Under the pieces are notes generated by a model. That model saw nothing but the letters and a program-made list of their open reading frames with translations. It was not told the DNA's origin and did no database searches. Of a stretch of 32,457 nt of DNA, positions 15,304-24,222 are shown piece by piece. How positions within the stretch are numbered: position 1 is the first letter of the stretch; every line of letters starts with the position of its first letter. Origin of the DNA: Candidatus Omnitrophota bacterium (GTDB taxonomy: Bacteria; Omnitrophota; Gorgyraeia; JABMQH01); contig JAPLLL010000007.1 in assembly GCA_026387595.1 (NCBI GenBank), forward strand, positions 1 through 32,457, in the 5' to 3' direction. Position numbers and translations under genes: made by a program.

Positions 15304-16391
15304 TAGAACCAAAACCCTGCATTAAAAAGCTGTTTAGGATCCCGCCCTCAAGTTTAGGACGGGCGGGCAAAATATTCAGGCTGGATAGAAATGAACACAC
15401 TACACCTTTTCCCGCAAGCCACATGAAGAGGATATGGAAAAATATGGATCCGGATGAAATTGTAGCCTATCCGGAATTGGAACCGTTTTATAAGAAGCTT
15501 TCAAAATGGCTTGGCGTAGACAGACAGGAGGTGCTTATAAGCAGCGGCTCGGATACGGCTATAAAAGCGGTATTTGAAGTTTATGTGGAAGAAGGCGATG
15601 AGGTAGTGATGTTTCCGCCTACCTATGAGATGTATGCTGTGTATTGTGGCATGTTCGGGGCGGCAAAAAAAGAGGTTTTTTACAATGCAGATTTTACATT
15701 ACCGCTAAAAAGAGTTATTGAAGCTATAAATTCTAAGACAAAACTTATAATCATTGCGAACCCAAATCATCCAGGGACATGTTTTGAAGAATCGCAGCTC
15801 CTTGAGGTTCTTAAAACCGCGCGCAATAACCATGCGCTGGTGCTTATAGATGAAGCCTATTATCATTTTTGTAATTTAACTATGCTTCCTCATATCTATA
15901 AATTTGATAATCTCGTTATCGTTCGGACATTTTCCAAGGCATTTGGTATAGCCTCTTTAAGAGTCGGCTATACAGTAAGTAATAAAAGTGTGATTACAGA
16001 TTTATATAAGGTTAAGCTTACGCATGAGATAACAGCCATATCTGCAAAATTTGGGGAATATCTTCTGGATAACCCTGGTATTATGACGAATTATGTTGCA
16101 GACGTAAAAAGGGGGATCAAGTATCTTTCATCTGAGTTTAAAAAAATGGGATTCTATGTTCCAGATACCAGCGCGAATTTTTTATATGCGCGTCTTCCTG
16201 CGGGTATCGACTCGAAAAAAATAATCGCGCGCTTAAAAGAAAAAAATTTTTATATAAAGGGGCCGTTTGCCGTGGTTCCTATAAACGGGTGCATAAGGAT
16301 TACGGCAGGACCCGTAAAACAAATGTATGTTTTTATGCGGGCATTTAAAACGATCTATGAAAAAGAGAACCAGTCGCAATCTAAAGTATAA
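15300..16391 (+). CDS. Histidinol-phosphate-aminotransferase-like class I/II aminotransferase
   Basis: A 363-residue fold-type I PLP enzyme resembling HisC. Seen: FRLDRNEHTTPFP near residue 26, SSGSDTAIKAVFEVY, ANPNHPGTCFEE (near 153), LIDEAYYHF (near 183), the PLP lysine K213 in RTFSKAFGIASLRVGY, and FLYARLPAG and CIRITAG near the C-terminus. The residues needed for PLP chemistry are present. In glycan loci such proteins serve as amino-acid or sugar-phosphate aminotransferases rather than in histidine synthesis; no other his genes are near. It overlaps wzz by ATGA and the next methyltransferase by about 35 bases. Confidence 0.8.
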   Translation: MIEPKPCIKKLFRIPPSSLGRAGKIFRLDRNEHTTPFPASHMKRIWKNMDPDEIVAYPELEPFYKKLSKWLGVDRQEVLISSGSDTAIKAVFEVYVEEGDEVVMFPPTYEMYAVYCGMFGAAKKEVFYNADFTLPLKRVIEAINSKTKLIIIANPNHPGTCFEESQLLEVLKTARNNHALVLIDEAYYHFCNLTMLPHIYKFDNLVIVRTFSKAFGIASLRVGYTVSNKSVITDLYKVKLTHEITAISAKFGEYLLDNPGIMTNYVADVKRGIKYLSSEFKKMGFYVPDTSANFLYARLPAGIDSKKIIARLKEKNFYIKGPFAVVPINGCIRITAGPVKQMYVFMRAFKTIYEKENQSQSKV

Positions 16392-17124
16392 AACAAAAGA
16401 GCTGATGGATTTTTTCAGCGTTAACCGGCAACGATGGGAAGAATTTTACCCTTCTGAAAGGCGGGCTTTTCAGATAATAGCGCTTAAAGACAGATCATTA
16501 GGTGATATCCTGGATGTGGGGTGCGCCTGCGGCGGGCTTGGCGCGGCATTAGAAGAAATTTTTACGTTTAAATCATATACCGGTATTGATATCAATGATA
16601 ACGTTATCGAATGGGCCAGGAAACACCGGAAATTATCCGTGCCAGCCAAATTTATTGCTGATGACGTATTAAATTATAATCTGGAAAAAAAATATCATCT
16701 GGTAGTTTCTTTAAGTTGTGCCGATTGGAATGTAGAGACAAAAAGAATTATTAAATACTGCTGGGCCAGGGTCAAGCCCGGAGGGCATTTTGTGATTTCG
16801 CTCAGGCTTACGACAGGCAAGAGCATCTGCGATATAGGCAAGAGTTTTCAGTACATAAATTTTTCGGGTAAAAAGCAACATCCGGAAATAGCCAATTATG
16901 TGGTGTTTAACTTTAAGGACGCCTTAGGGGTATTCCGCGCCTTATCCCCGCGACCGGAATTAATAGGCGCATACGGATATTATGGCAGGCCTTCCGTTTC
17001 AGCGGTGACGGCGTATAAAGAACTTGTATTTGCAGTATTTTATATAAAAAAACAGGCAAAAGGATTTCGTAAAACAAAGGGTATAAGGTGTGAATTTGAT
17101 TTGCCCTTGGCCATATTTAAATGA
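16357..17124 (+). CDS. Class I SAM-dependent methyltransferase
   Basis: Predicted small-molecule or glycan O/N-methyltransferase. Motif I is ILDVGCACGGLGAALEE with the acidic YTGIDINDNVIEWARKH following. VKPGGHFVISLRL is the post-motif III strand. About 255 residues. The start is ambiguous: ATG 16357 gives a product with a basic N-terminus and overlaps the aminotransferase, while ATG 16405 gives MDFFSVNRQRWEEFYPSE and does not overlap. The acceptor is unknown; the context suggests decoration of the polymer or its precursors. It ends in an ATGA overlap with the next methyltransferase. Confidence 0.75.
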   Translation: MKKRTSRNLKYKTKELMDFFSVNRQRWEEFYPSERRAFQIIALKDRSLGDILDVGCACGGLGAALEEIFTFKSYTGIDINDNVIEWARKHRKLSVPAKFIADDVLNYNLEKKYHLVVSLSCADWNVETKRIIKYCWARVKPGGHFVISLRLTTGKSICDIGKSFQYINFSGKKQHPEIANYVVFNFKDALGVFRALSPRPELIGAYGYYGRPSVSAVTAYKELVFAVFYIKKQAKGFRKTKGIRCEFDLPLAIFK

Positions 17125-18028
17125 AGAAAATAATTAAAAAAGTAGCAGAATTTTTGATATCCATAGCGCTTAAGCCATGCGCGATTATGTGGTTTTGGTA
17201 TTTGCGCTGGTTCAGGCACAATAGGATGCTAAGTGCGCTTAATAATAAAGAAATAGGCAGCCCGTCCGTTATTTATTTGCCATTTGCCTATCTATACAAT
17301 TTGCTGCTTTTTGCCAGGCGAAGCTGGGCAACAAATTTTACAAAATACGCCCTTAAAAAATACAGCGCATTTTTAAAAAGGCACTACACAAAAGGCGGGC
17401 TGGGGTATTTTAATTACGAACAACTCTCACCGGAAGATTGTATTAAGGTATATCAAGGATTGACAGGCAGGATCTCTTATTATCTGGATCACAACCCGAC
17501 GCTTTTAGAATATAAAAATGGGGATACCTTTCTTGATGCCGGGTGCGGCAAAGGGCAGAATATTAAAGCACTAGTCAGCCGTTATCCCAACTCTTCAATT
17601 AAAGGGTTTGATGTCAGCGAAGAAGCATTAAAAATAGTTCAAACAGCTTTAAAAGATAACAATAAAATCTCGGCAGAAGTGGGCAGCGTGGTTGATTTTA
17701 AATATCTTGCCTCATACCCCGCGGGAGCTTTTGATCATCTTATTGTATCGCATGTTTTTGCTTTTTTGATTGGCCCAAGCGTTGAGGAAACAAGAAAAAT
17801 TAGGCAGATGGTTATAGATCATCTAGTAAGGGTTGCCGCCAAAACGTTATTGATAATGGACGGCGATATCTTATCGGGAAATGATACCCCGGAGGTGACC
17901 TTAAGGAATCATTAATACCGTATTTTTCGAAGCATCTTTCGCGAGGCGAGGTGTATGCCATGTTTTCGCCAGAGAATGAGGGTATAATTTTTAAATCGAC
18001 AAACCAAAAACAAAGGGGGGTACAATGA
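17121..18028 (+). pseudogene. Class I SAM methyltransferase frameshifted near its C-terminus
   Basis: The N-terminal 260 residues include a basic hydrophobic leader and the SAM motif FLDAGCGKGQNIKAL with IKGFDVSEEAL. The frame ends with PEVTLRNH and a TAA at 17913-17915. In a second frame, coding-like sequence continues at once as KESLIPYFSKHLSRGEVY, then FSPENEGIIFKSTN, and ends TGA 18026-18028 in an ATGA overlap with the next gene, exactly as neighbouring junctions do. The natural gene therefore probably ran to 18028 and lost a small, non-multiple-of-three piece near 17905. If the frameshift is real, the protein lacks about 37 C-terminal residues but keeps the SAM domain. Substrate unknown. 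Confidence 0.7.
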
Positions 18029-19152
18029 GATATTGCAGTAAATGTCTTATGCCGGATACGAGACCGGGGATTACTTTTGCTGATGGTGTTTGTGCTCCAT
18101 GTATTAATTATAGTAAACAGATGACAACTGACTGGAATAGGCGCAGGAAGGAATTAGCAGAAATTTGTGATAAATATCGCGGCTGCAATGGCAATAGTTA
18201 TGATTGCGCGATCGCAATTTCAGGAGGAAAGGACTCGCACTTTCAGGTATATGTAATGAAGGAACTGATGAAAATGAACCCTATTTTATTGGCTGTAGGC
18301 AATATCGACTGGACTGAGACAGGCAGGAGGAATCTCGAAAATATTTCCGATGTTTTTAACTGCGACGTTATCGCTCTGAATCCAAATTGGCATGTTACCA
18401 GGATTATGGCTAAGAAAGCCTTCATGAAATTGGGTTCGCCTACTTGGTATGCGGATGCGCTGATATACGCATATCCATATCGTATGGCAATGAAACTGGG
18501 ATTAAAGTTACTGGTCTACGGCGAAAATGTAAATTATATGTACGGCGGCAAATACAATAAAGAAACCCCATCTGCGATGCTGCAGCCATTAAATGATGTG
18601 GTTAAGCCCATCGATTTTAACATTTGGTGTGAGGATGGAGACCTGACGCCAAAAGACCTAGAATCCGCAAGGCAGCCCGATATTAAAGAGTGCGAGACCT
18701 TTGGCCTTGAGTCTATTTACATTAGTTATTTTATGCCATGGGACTCGTACCATAATTATGAGGTTGCCAAGCGCTGGGGATTCAAGCACCTTGGGCATGA
18801 GTATGCCCGGGAAGGCACTATTGAGCAATTCAATCAGATAGATTCAATAGGGTATCTATTAAACCAATATCTTAAGTATCCTAAATATGGCCACGCTTCA
18901 GCAACTGAAATGGCTTCGCGCTGGATACGAGTTGGTTTAAAAACACGCGACGAGATGATCCCTTATGTGAAGCAGTATGATAAAAATCTAGACCAGGGGA
19001 TTGTGGATACATTCCGCAGTTTTACCGGTATGCCGGTAAGGGAATTCTGGCAGGTCATGGACAAATGGTATAACCGGGAACTTTTTGAACAGGATAGGGA
19101 TGGTGTATGGCACGAAAAATTTGAAGTTGGAGTGGGGTTAATGAAGAAATGA
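18025..19152 (+). CDS. N-acetyl sugar amidotransferase (PseA/WbpG family)
   Basis: An ATP-dependent PP-loop enzyme that converts an acetamido group on a sugar to an acetamidino group, as PseA does for pseudaminic acid and WbpG for O-antigen sugars. Seen: an N-terminal metal site Cys4/Cys7 and Cys23/Cys26 (YCSKC..., CAPC) and the PP-loop SGGKDS at residues 66-71. EFWQVMDKWYNRELF follows at the C-terminus. The 375 residues are the usual length. No HisH/HisF-type partners, which can supply ammonia in WbpG systems, are in the window. Strong GGGGGG at 18015-18020. Lying directly before neuB, it suggests an amidinated nonulosonic acid. Confidence 0.88.
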   Translation: MRYCSKCLMPDTRPGITFADGVCAPCINYSKQMTTDWNRRRKELAEICDKYRGCNGNSYDCAIAISGGKDSHFQVYVMKELMKMNPILLAVGNIDWTETGRRNLENISDVFNCDVIALNPNWHVTRIMAKKAFMKLGSPTWYADALIYAYPYRMAMKLGLKLLVYGENVNYMYGGKYNKETPSAMLQPLNDVVKPIDFNIWCEDGDLTPKDLESARQPDIKECETFGLESIYISYFMPWDSYHNYEVAKRWGFKHLGHEYAREGTIEQFNQIDSIGYLLNQYLKYPKYGHASATEMASRWIRVGLKTRDEMIPYVKQYDKNLDQGIVDTFRSFTGMPVREFWQVMDKWYNRELFEQDRDGVWHEKFEVGVGLMKK

Positions 19153-20192
19153 ACGAAATCCAGATCGGTGGCCGGAAGATCGGACAGGCATACGCTCCTT
19201 TAGTTATAGCCGAGATAGGTATTAACCACGAAGGTAATTTTGATAAAGCTATAAAAATGGTTGATGATGCTTATTCGGTAGGTTGTGAATGCGTAAAGTT
19301 CCAGTGCCATGTTGTTGATGATGAAATGATTCCAGCGGCCCGCTCTGTAATTCCGGGAAACGCCACAGAGAGTATCTGGGATATTATGGCAAGGTGCTCT
19401 TTAGCGGAAGAAGAAGAGTGCGCCCTGAAAGCTCATGTTGAATCCCGGGGGATGATATATTTAAACACACCCTTTTCGCGCGCAGCCGCTGAAAGACTTG
19501 AAAAAATGGGCGTAGTGGCTTACAAGATCGGGTCGGGGGAATGCAACAACTATCCCTTGGTCCAGCACATAGCTTCTTATCGCAAGCCGGTTGTATTGAG
19601 CACAGGCATGAATGATGTGGATACAATTTCTCCAGCTGTAGCGATCTTAAGAAAAGAAAAAATTCCTTTTGCGCTTATGCACTGCACCTCCGTTTATCCT
19701 ACTCCTTACGATAAGGTAAGACTCGGGGCCTTGTCTACGTTGGCAAAAGCTTTCCCGGAAGCGGTGATCGGTTTAAGCGATCACTCTATGGGTATTTATA
19801 CCTGCCTGGCCGCAGTAGCCTTAGGCGCCAGCATTTTAGAAAAACATTTTACTTCCGATAAAGCTTGGCCGGGACCGGATACGCCTATCTCGATCAACCC
19901 GGACGAATTAAAAGAATTGATATACGGTTCAACGGCCATTCACAAAGCACTGGGCAATGGGAAAACCATACTTACCGAAGAACAGCCAACCATTGATTTT
20001 GCCTATGCCTGTGTTGTGGCTATACGCGATATCAAGGCAGGCGAATTATTTAATGCCGATAATATCTGGGTAAAACGTCCCGGAACAGGTCCGATAAAGG
20101 CAGATCATTATTACACACTTTTCAATAAGAAGGCCAAGGTTGGTATTAAAAAAAATACACAAATAAGATGGGATTGGATTGACAAAGAATAA
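19149..20192 (+). CDS. neuB: N-acetylneuraminate/legionaminate synthase, NeuB family
   Basis: Condenses a 6-carbon amino sugar (ManNAc or a 2,4-diacetamido-trideoxymannose) with phosphoenolpyruvate to form a nine-carbon nonulosonic acid. Seen: IAEIGINHEGNFDKAI at the N-terminus, VKFQCH, NTPFSRAAAE, KIGSGECNN, STGMNDV, MHCTSVYPTP, LSDHSMG, and EKHFTSDKAWPGPD, all standard NeuB barrel motifs. A C-terminal antifreeze-like SAF domain runs from about residue 285. The 347 residues are full length. It overlaps the amidotransferase by ATGA. Neu5Ac versus legionaminic acid cannot be decided from this gene; the missing legB/legC/legH could lie elsewhere. Confidence 0.92.
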   Translation: MNEIQIGGRKIGQAYAPLVIAEIGINHEGNFDKAIKMVDDAYSVGCECVKFQCHVVDDEMIPAARSVIPGNATESIWDIMARCSLAEEEECALKAHVESRGMIYLNTPFSRAAAERLEKMGVVAYKIGSGECNNYPLVQHIASYRKPVVLSTGMNDVDTISPAVAILRKEKIPFALMHCTSVYPTPYDKVRLGALSTLAKAFPEAVIGLSDHSMGIYTCLAAVALGASILEKHFTSDKAWPGPDTPISINPDELKELIYGSTAIHKALGNGKTILTEEQPTIDFAYACVVAIRDIKAGELFNADNIWVKRPGTGPIKADHYYTLFNKKAKVGIKKNTQIRWDWIDKE

Positions 20193-20208
20193 AGGGTGAA
20201 TTGACACC

Positions 20209-21183
20209 ATGCAAGATAGGAACAGGATTGCGAAAGAAGCCCGGGCATTTGACAAGCAGACATTAGAAAGGGTTAGCCATGGTCATATTCCCGATCTGCG
20301 ACAGGCAAAATTTTGCCGATATTTTTATAATAGCCCGTGGAGGGATCCCGCATATGTAAAGCTGGATTTCGGGGAGCAGTTTGAATTAATTAATAGTGCC
20401 ATTAAGAAATATTCAGCGAGACGAAAAACAAACATTAATATTTTGGAGGTGGGTTGTGGGCCGGGTTACCTTTCCCTAGAGCTTGCAAGGACAGGTTATC
20501 ATGTAACGGGCATCGATATCTCAGCGGAATGTATTAGAATTGCAAAGAAGTTTGCCGATAGTGACCCCTGGAAGCATAAAAGAGCCAGTCTTCAGTACCT
20601 TAACGGTGATTTTTTGAGGGTTTCAGATATTTTGCAAAAAAGCACTTACGATGTTGTTATTTTTTTGGGCACGCTGCATCATTTTAAGGATCAGCGGTTT
20701 ACGTTAAAGAACCCCCGCGGTATCGTTATTGTCCATGAGCCTACAAGAGATAGGGTTACTGAAGGAAACGCTGCTTTTATGCACTTAGTGCAATTGTTGC
20801 TTTCCGTAGGAAAAGGGTATTATCGCAACTTGAGTTTTCCTTCTAGCCTATCTGAATGTAAAAAGATGGTGCGGGATGTCTTGAGGGCAAGTAGATATGA
20901 GGACGCCCATGGTAAAAAGGTCCAGTCCGTCAATGATAATGAATCCGGCCATCTGGAAATGTACACAGCCCTAAAAAGAAACTTTAAAGAACTTGTTTAC
21001 CAGGAAAGATATGCGTTTTTTCATGAGATAATAGGAGGATTACGTTTTGGTAGGCGTAAGAACGCTATCCTGGCAAGGTATCTTCGCGATATGGATCATT
21101 ATTTGTGTGAACTAGGCGTTCTTCAAGCCACAGAATACTTCTTTGTTGGTCGCAAAATAGTAACACTTAAAAATGGGAAATAA
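20209..21183 (+). CDS. Class I SAM-dependent methyltransferase with a probable short internal deletion
   Basis: A 324-residue methyltransferase. Motif I is ILEVGCGPGYLSLELA, followed by VTGIDISAECIRIAKK and the motif IV-like IFLGTLHHF. Odd: after LHHFKDQRFTLKN the sequence goes straight to PRGIVIVHEPTRD. The fold normally has a full helix ending in LLKP here, so about eight residues seem lost in frame near 20710. The C-terminal 140 residues form a helical region of unknown role. Lying between neuB and neuC, it may methylate a nonulosonic acid or its polymer. GGGTG upstream supports ATG 20209. Confidence 0.75.
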   Translation: MQDRNRIAKEARAFDKQTLERVSHGHIPDLRQAKFCRYFYNSPWRDPAYVKLDFGEQFELINSAIKKYSARRKTNINILEVGCGPGYLSLELARTGYHVTGIDISAECIRIAKKFADSDPWKHKRASLQYLNGDFLRVSDILQKSTYDVVIFLGTLHHFKDQRFTLKNPRGIVIVHEPTRDRVTEGNAAFMHLVQLLLSVGKGYYRNLSFPSSLSECKKMVRDVLRASRYEDAHGKKVQSVNDNESGHLEMYTALKRNFKELVYQERYAFFHEIIGGLRFGRRKNAILARYLRDMDHYLCELGVLQATEYFFVGRKIVTLKNGK

Positions 21184-21189
21184 TAGAGG

Positions 21190-22323
21190 ATGCGCTTGAT
21201 TAAAAAAGTCCTTTTTCTTACTTCTACCCGCGCTGATTTTGGTAAATTGAAGCCTTTAATGAGAGCCCTCGAACAGGAAGAAGGCTTTGAGGTACATATT
21301 TTCGTAACAGGCATGCATATGTTTCCTAAATATGGCAGCACTTGGGATGAGGTCAGAAAATGCGGTTTTAAAAATATACAATATTACATCAATCAAAGGT
21401 CCAACGATTCTATGGATGTTATCCTTGCCAATACGGTTAATGGCATGGGAAACACTTTAAAGCTATTAAAACCCGATATGATTGTAGTTCACGGAGACCG
21501 AGTTGAGGCTCTGGCCGGAGCAATTTCGGGCGCGTTAAATAATTTTCTTGTTGCCCACATAGAAGGTGGTGAGGTTTCGGGAACTATTGACGAATCTATT
21601 CGTCATTCTGTTTCAAAATTAGCGCACGTGCATTTTGTGGCTAATGGTGAGGCCAAGAAAAGGCTGATGCGTATGGGTGAAGATACCTCCAATATTTATA
21701 TTATCGGTTCACCAGATATAGACCTGATGATTTCCGAATCTCTTCCTGCGTTAGAGGAAGCTAAAAGATACTATGATGTCCCATTCGAAAAAGAATACGC
21801 TTTATTTGTTTATCACCCCATTACAACCAATCTTCATAATTTATTTAATGATTTCCGCCAGGTTATGGATGCAATTCATGACTCCAAAAAGGATTATATC
21901 ATGGTATATCCTAACAATGATCCAGGGTGCGATATAATAATTGAAGAGTTAGAACTCCGCAGGAACAATCCTCATTTTAGGATTTTTCCTTCGTTGCGTT
22001 TCGAATATTTTTTGGTTTTTCTTAAAAACTGTGAGTTTATCATTGGCAACTCTAGCGCAGGAATAAGGGAGGCGCCTATATATTCTGTGCCATCCATTAA
22101 CATCGGCAACAGACAGAATAATCGATTTTTGTATAAGACTATAATTAATGTCCGTGAAAACAAAGCGGAAATCTTAAAAACAATCGAGCAGATTCGTGCG
22201 CTCAAAAAGGGCTCTTCATACCATTTTGGCGATGGTAAGAGCGCTGAATGCTTTATTAAAATACTAAAAAAACCTGATATCTGGAATATAACGGTTCAGA
22301 AATATTTTATAGATAACGAATAA
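21190..22323 (+). CDS. neuC: UDP-N-acetylglucosamine 2-epimerase, hydrolysing (NeuC/LegG family)
   Basis: Releases UDP while epimerising C2 of a UDP-HexNAc, giving ManNAc or the legionaminic precursor used by NeuB. Seen: FLTSTRADFGKLKPLMRAL at the N-terminus, VVHGDRVEALAGAI near residue 98, HIEGGEVSGTIDESIRHSVSKLAH (residues about 120-143), YHPITTN, and the UDP-binding IGNSSAGIREAP near residue 284. The 377 residues are full length. The start ATG 21190 has AGAGG just upstream. Its place between neuB and neuA completes a three-enzyme route to a CMP-activated acid. Confidence 0.9.
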   Translation: MRLIKKVLFLTSTRADFGKLKPLMRALEQEEGFEVHIFVTGMHMFPKYGSTWDEVRKCGFKNIQYYINQRSNDSMDVILANTVNGMGNTLKLLKPDMIVVHGDRVEALAGAISGALNNFLVAHIEGGEVSGTIDESIRHSVSKLAHVHFVANGEAKKRLMRMGEDTSNIYIIGSPDIDLMISESLPALEEAKRYYDVPFEKEYALFVYHPITTNLHNLFNDFRQVMDAIHDSKKDYIMVYPNNDPGCDIIIEELELRRNNPHFRIFPSLRFEYFLVFLKNCEFIIGNSSAGIREAPIYSVPSINIGNRQNNRFLYKTIINVRENKAEILKTIEQIRALKKGSSYHFGDGKSAECFIKILKKPDIWNITVQKYFIDNE

Positions 22324-22338
22324 AGGTTTATCAATTTT

Positions 22339-23052
22339 ATGCACAAAAATAAAAAAATTTTATGTTTAATTCCTGCCAGAGATGGCAGTAAAGGCATTCC
22401 AAAGAAAAATATAAAACCGTTAATGGGAAAGCCCTTAATTGCCTGGACAATTGGACAGGCAAAAAAGAGTAAATATATTGACAGGATAATTGTTTCAACA
22501 GACAGCGAAGAGATAGCTGGAATCTCCAGAAGATATGGGGCCCAAACGCCGTTTTTAAGACCCGAGGGGCTATCGAGAGATAGCAGCACAGGGATGGACG
22601 TTATTTTGCATGCGATAGGGTGGATGGAAAAGAACGATAAAACTTATGATTTGTTAATATATCTTCAGCCCACCTCTCCGCTTAGAACTTCTAAAGACAT
22701 TGATAACGCGATAGAATTGTTATTTTTAAAAAAGGCCCAGTCCATTATTTCGGTCTGTGAAGCGGAGCATCACCCTTATCTGATGAACATTTTGCCTAAG
22801 GATAAATGCATGAAAGGGTTTATTAAAAAAGGTCATGTGAACAAAAATAGACAAGAGTTAGCGCCGTTTTACAGATTGAATGGTGCAATTTTTTTAAGTC
22901 GCTGGGACTATATAAAACAACGGAAGAGTTTTTTTGGGAAGAAGGCTTTCGCCTATGTAATGCCGGCAGAAAGTTCAATAGATATAGACAAAAGGATTGA
23001 TTTTAAATTTGCCGAGTTTATGTTTATGGACAATGGGAAAAAAAGTGATTAA
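22339..23052 (+). CDS. neuA: CMP-N-acylneuraminate cytidylyltransferase (NeuA/LegF family)
   Basis: Activates the NeuB product with CTP to the CMP-sugar donor. Seen: LCLIPARDGSKGIPKKNIK at residues 8-26 (the nucleotide-binding loop), GKPLIAWTI, IIVSTDSEEIA, LIYLQPTSPLRTSKDID near residue 108, FYRLNGAIFLSR near 182, and SIDIDKRIDFKFAE at the end, the conserved metal-binding IDI region. The 237 residues are typical. Its 3' end overlaps the following gene by about 20 bases, in a different frame. Confidence 0.92.
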   Translation: MHKNKKILCLIPARDGSKGIPKKNIKPLMGKPLIAWTIGQAKKSKYIDRIIVSTDSEEIAGISRRYGAQTPFLRPEGLSRDSSTGMDVILHAIGWMEKNDKTYDLLIYLQPTSPLRTSKDIDNAIELLFLKKAQSIISVCEAEHHPYLMNILPKDKCMKGFIKKGHVNKNRQELAPFYRLNGAIFLSRWDYIKQRKSFFGKKAFAYVMPAESSIDIDKRIDFKFAEFMFMDNGKKSD

Positions 23053-24205
23053 GAAAATAATATTTATTGTAGAAAGATCATTTGATTTTCGAGATTACCA
23101 ACGATATGGGATTGACCTTTTGCGGAGCAACGGATTTGACGTGGAGGTCTGGGATTTAACGCCAGCGTTGCATCCTCATATGCCGCAAACTAGTACAGAT
23201 TCAGAAATGTTTAATCACGATAAGGCGGTCATATTCAAAAATAAGGAGGACGCATTTGGCAGGATATCAAATTTGTCAAAAACCGATTTTGTTGTAAACT
23301 GTGTAGGTTATCGTTTTTATAGTCTAGGGGTTTACAGGGCGTTATTTAAATCAGGTTCACGTTACGCGTTCGAAGTTATGAATTCCATACCGGTACCTGT
23401 GGTTAAAAAAAATATGCTAAATATAACATTAAGGAGGATGCTTAGCTACCGGCGCATAACGCCATGGCAGAATTTATTTATGGAGTTACCCTTTAAATTC
23501 CTTGGCGTGAAGCCAGCGGATCTGCTTTTTGTCGGAGGAGAGAAATATCATGCCTATAGATATCCCGTATCAAAAAGTACGGAAATTCTGTGGGGCCATG
23601 CATTAGATTATGATCTTTTTTTAAGTGCAAAAGATAAGACTTGTAGTGAAAAGCCTATAGCAGTATTTCTAGATCAGTTTCTTCCGTTTCATTCCGATTA
23701 TATCAGAGAAAAGCAGCGCCCCCCCATGACTCCGTATAAGTATTATGGTATCCTTAACGATTTTTTTGACCGTTTAGAAACAAAGACAGGCCTCGAAGTA
23801 GTAATAGCGGCTCATCCAAGGTCACATTACGAGGATATGCCCGATTATTTTCATGGACGTAATTGCGTTAAAGGGAAAACGATAGAACTTGTCAGGGGGT
23901 CTCAATTAGTTATCAACCATTGCACCACTGCTGTTAATTTTGCCAATCTTTTTTATAAACCATTAATTTTTATCACGTGCAAGGCTTTGAGTAATACCTA
24001 TGAGGACATTTGGACTAGGGTGTTTGCCGAGTGGCACGGAAAGAAGCCAGTTTTTATGGAAGATAAAAATATTGATTTTAAAAAGGAGTTAAAAGTAAGC
24101 AAGGCCCATTATGCTAATTATCGAAAAGCATATATAAAAACAGAAGGCAGCGAAGATTTGCCATTTTGGCAGATTGTTTCCAATAGGTTGAAAAAAGGGA
24201 TTTAA
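23033..24205 (+). CDS. Unknown GT-B-like protein, possible nonulosonic acid transferase
   Basis: About 390 residues; I do not recognise a named family with certainty. N-terminal IIFIVERSFDFRDYQRYG and the DVEVWDL strand look like a Rossmann half. The C-terminal half has VVIAAHPRSHYEDMPDYF and LVINHCTTAVNFANLFYKPLIFIT. An HP motif followed by a Ser/Thr-rich nucleotide-binding loop is seen in bacterial sialyl/polysialyltransferases and CDP-glycerol transferases. Lying directly after neuA, it could transfer the CMP-activated sugar, but this is inference. Start: ATG 23033; GTG 23045 is an alternative. There is no signal peptide or membrane helix, so it is probably cytoplasmic or peripheral. Confidence 0.6.
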   Translation: MGKKVIKKIIFIVERSFDFRDYQRYGIDLLRSNGFDVEVWDLTPALHPHMPQTSTDSEMFNHDKAVIFKNKEDAFGRISNLSKTDFVVNCVGYRFYSLGVYRALFKSGSRYAFEVMNSIPVPVVKKNMLNITLRRMLSYRRITPWQNLFMELPFKFLGVKPADLLFVGGEKYHAYRYPVSKSTEILWGHALDYDLFLSAKDKTCSEKPIAVFLDQFLPFHSDYIREKQRPPMTPYKYYGILNDFFDRLETKTGLEVVIAAHPRSHYEDMPDYFHGRNCVKGKTIELVRGSQLVINHCTTAVNFANLFYKPLIFITCKALSNTYEDIWTRVFAEWHGKKPVFMEDKNIDFKKELKVSKAHYANYRKAYIKTEGSEDLPFWQIVSNRLKKGI

Positions 24206-24222
24206 TACTTAATGGAGGTGAC

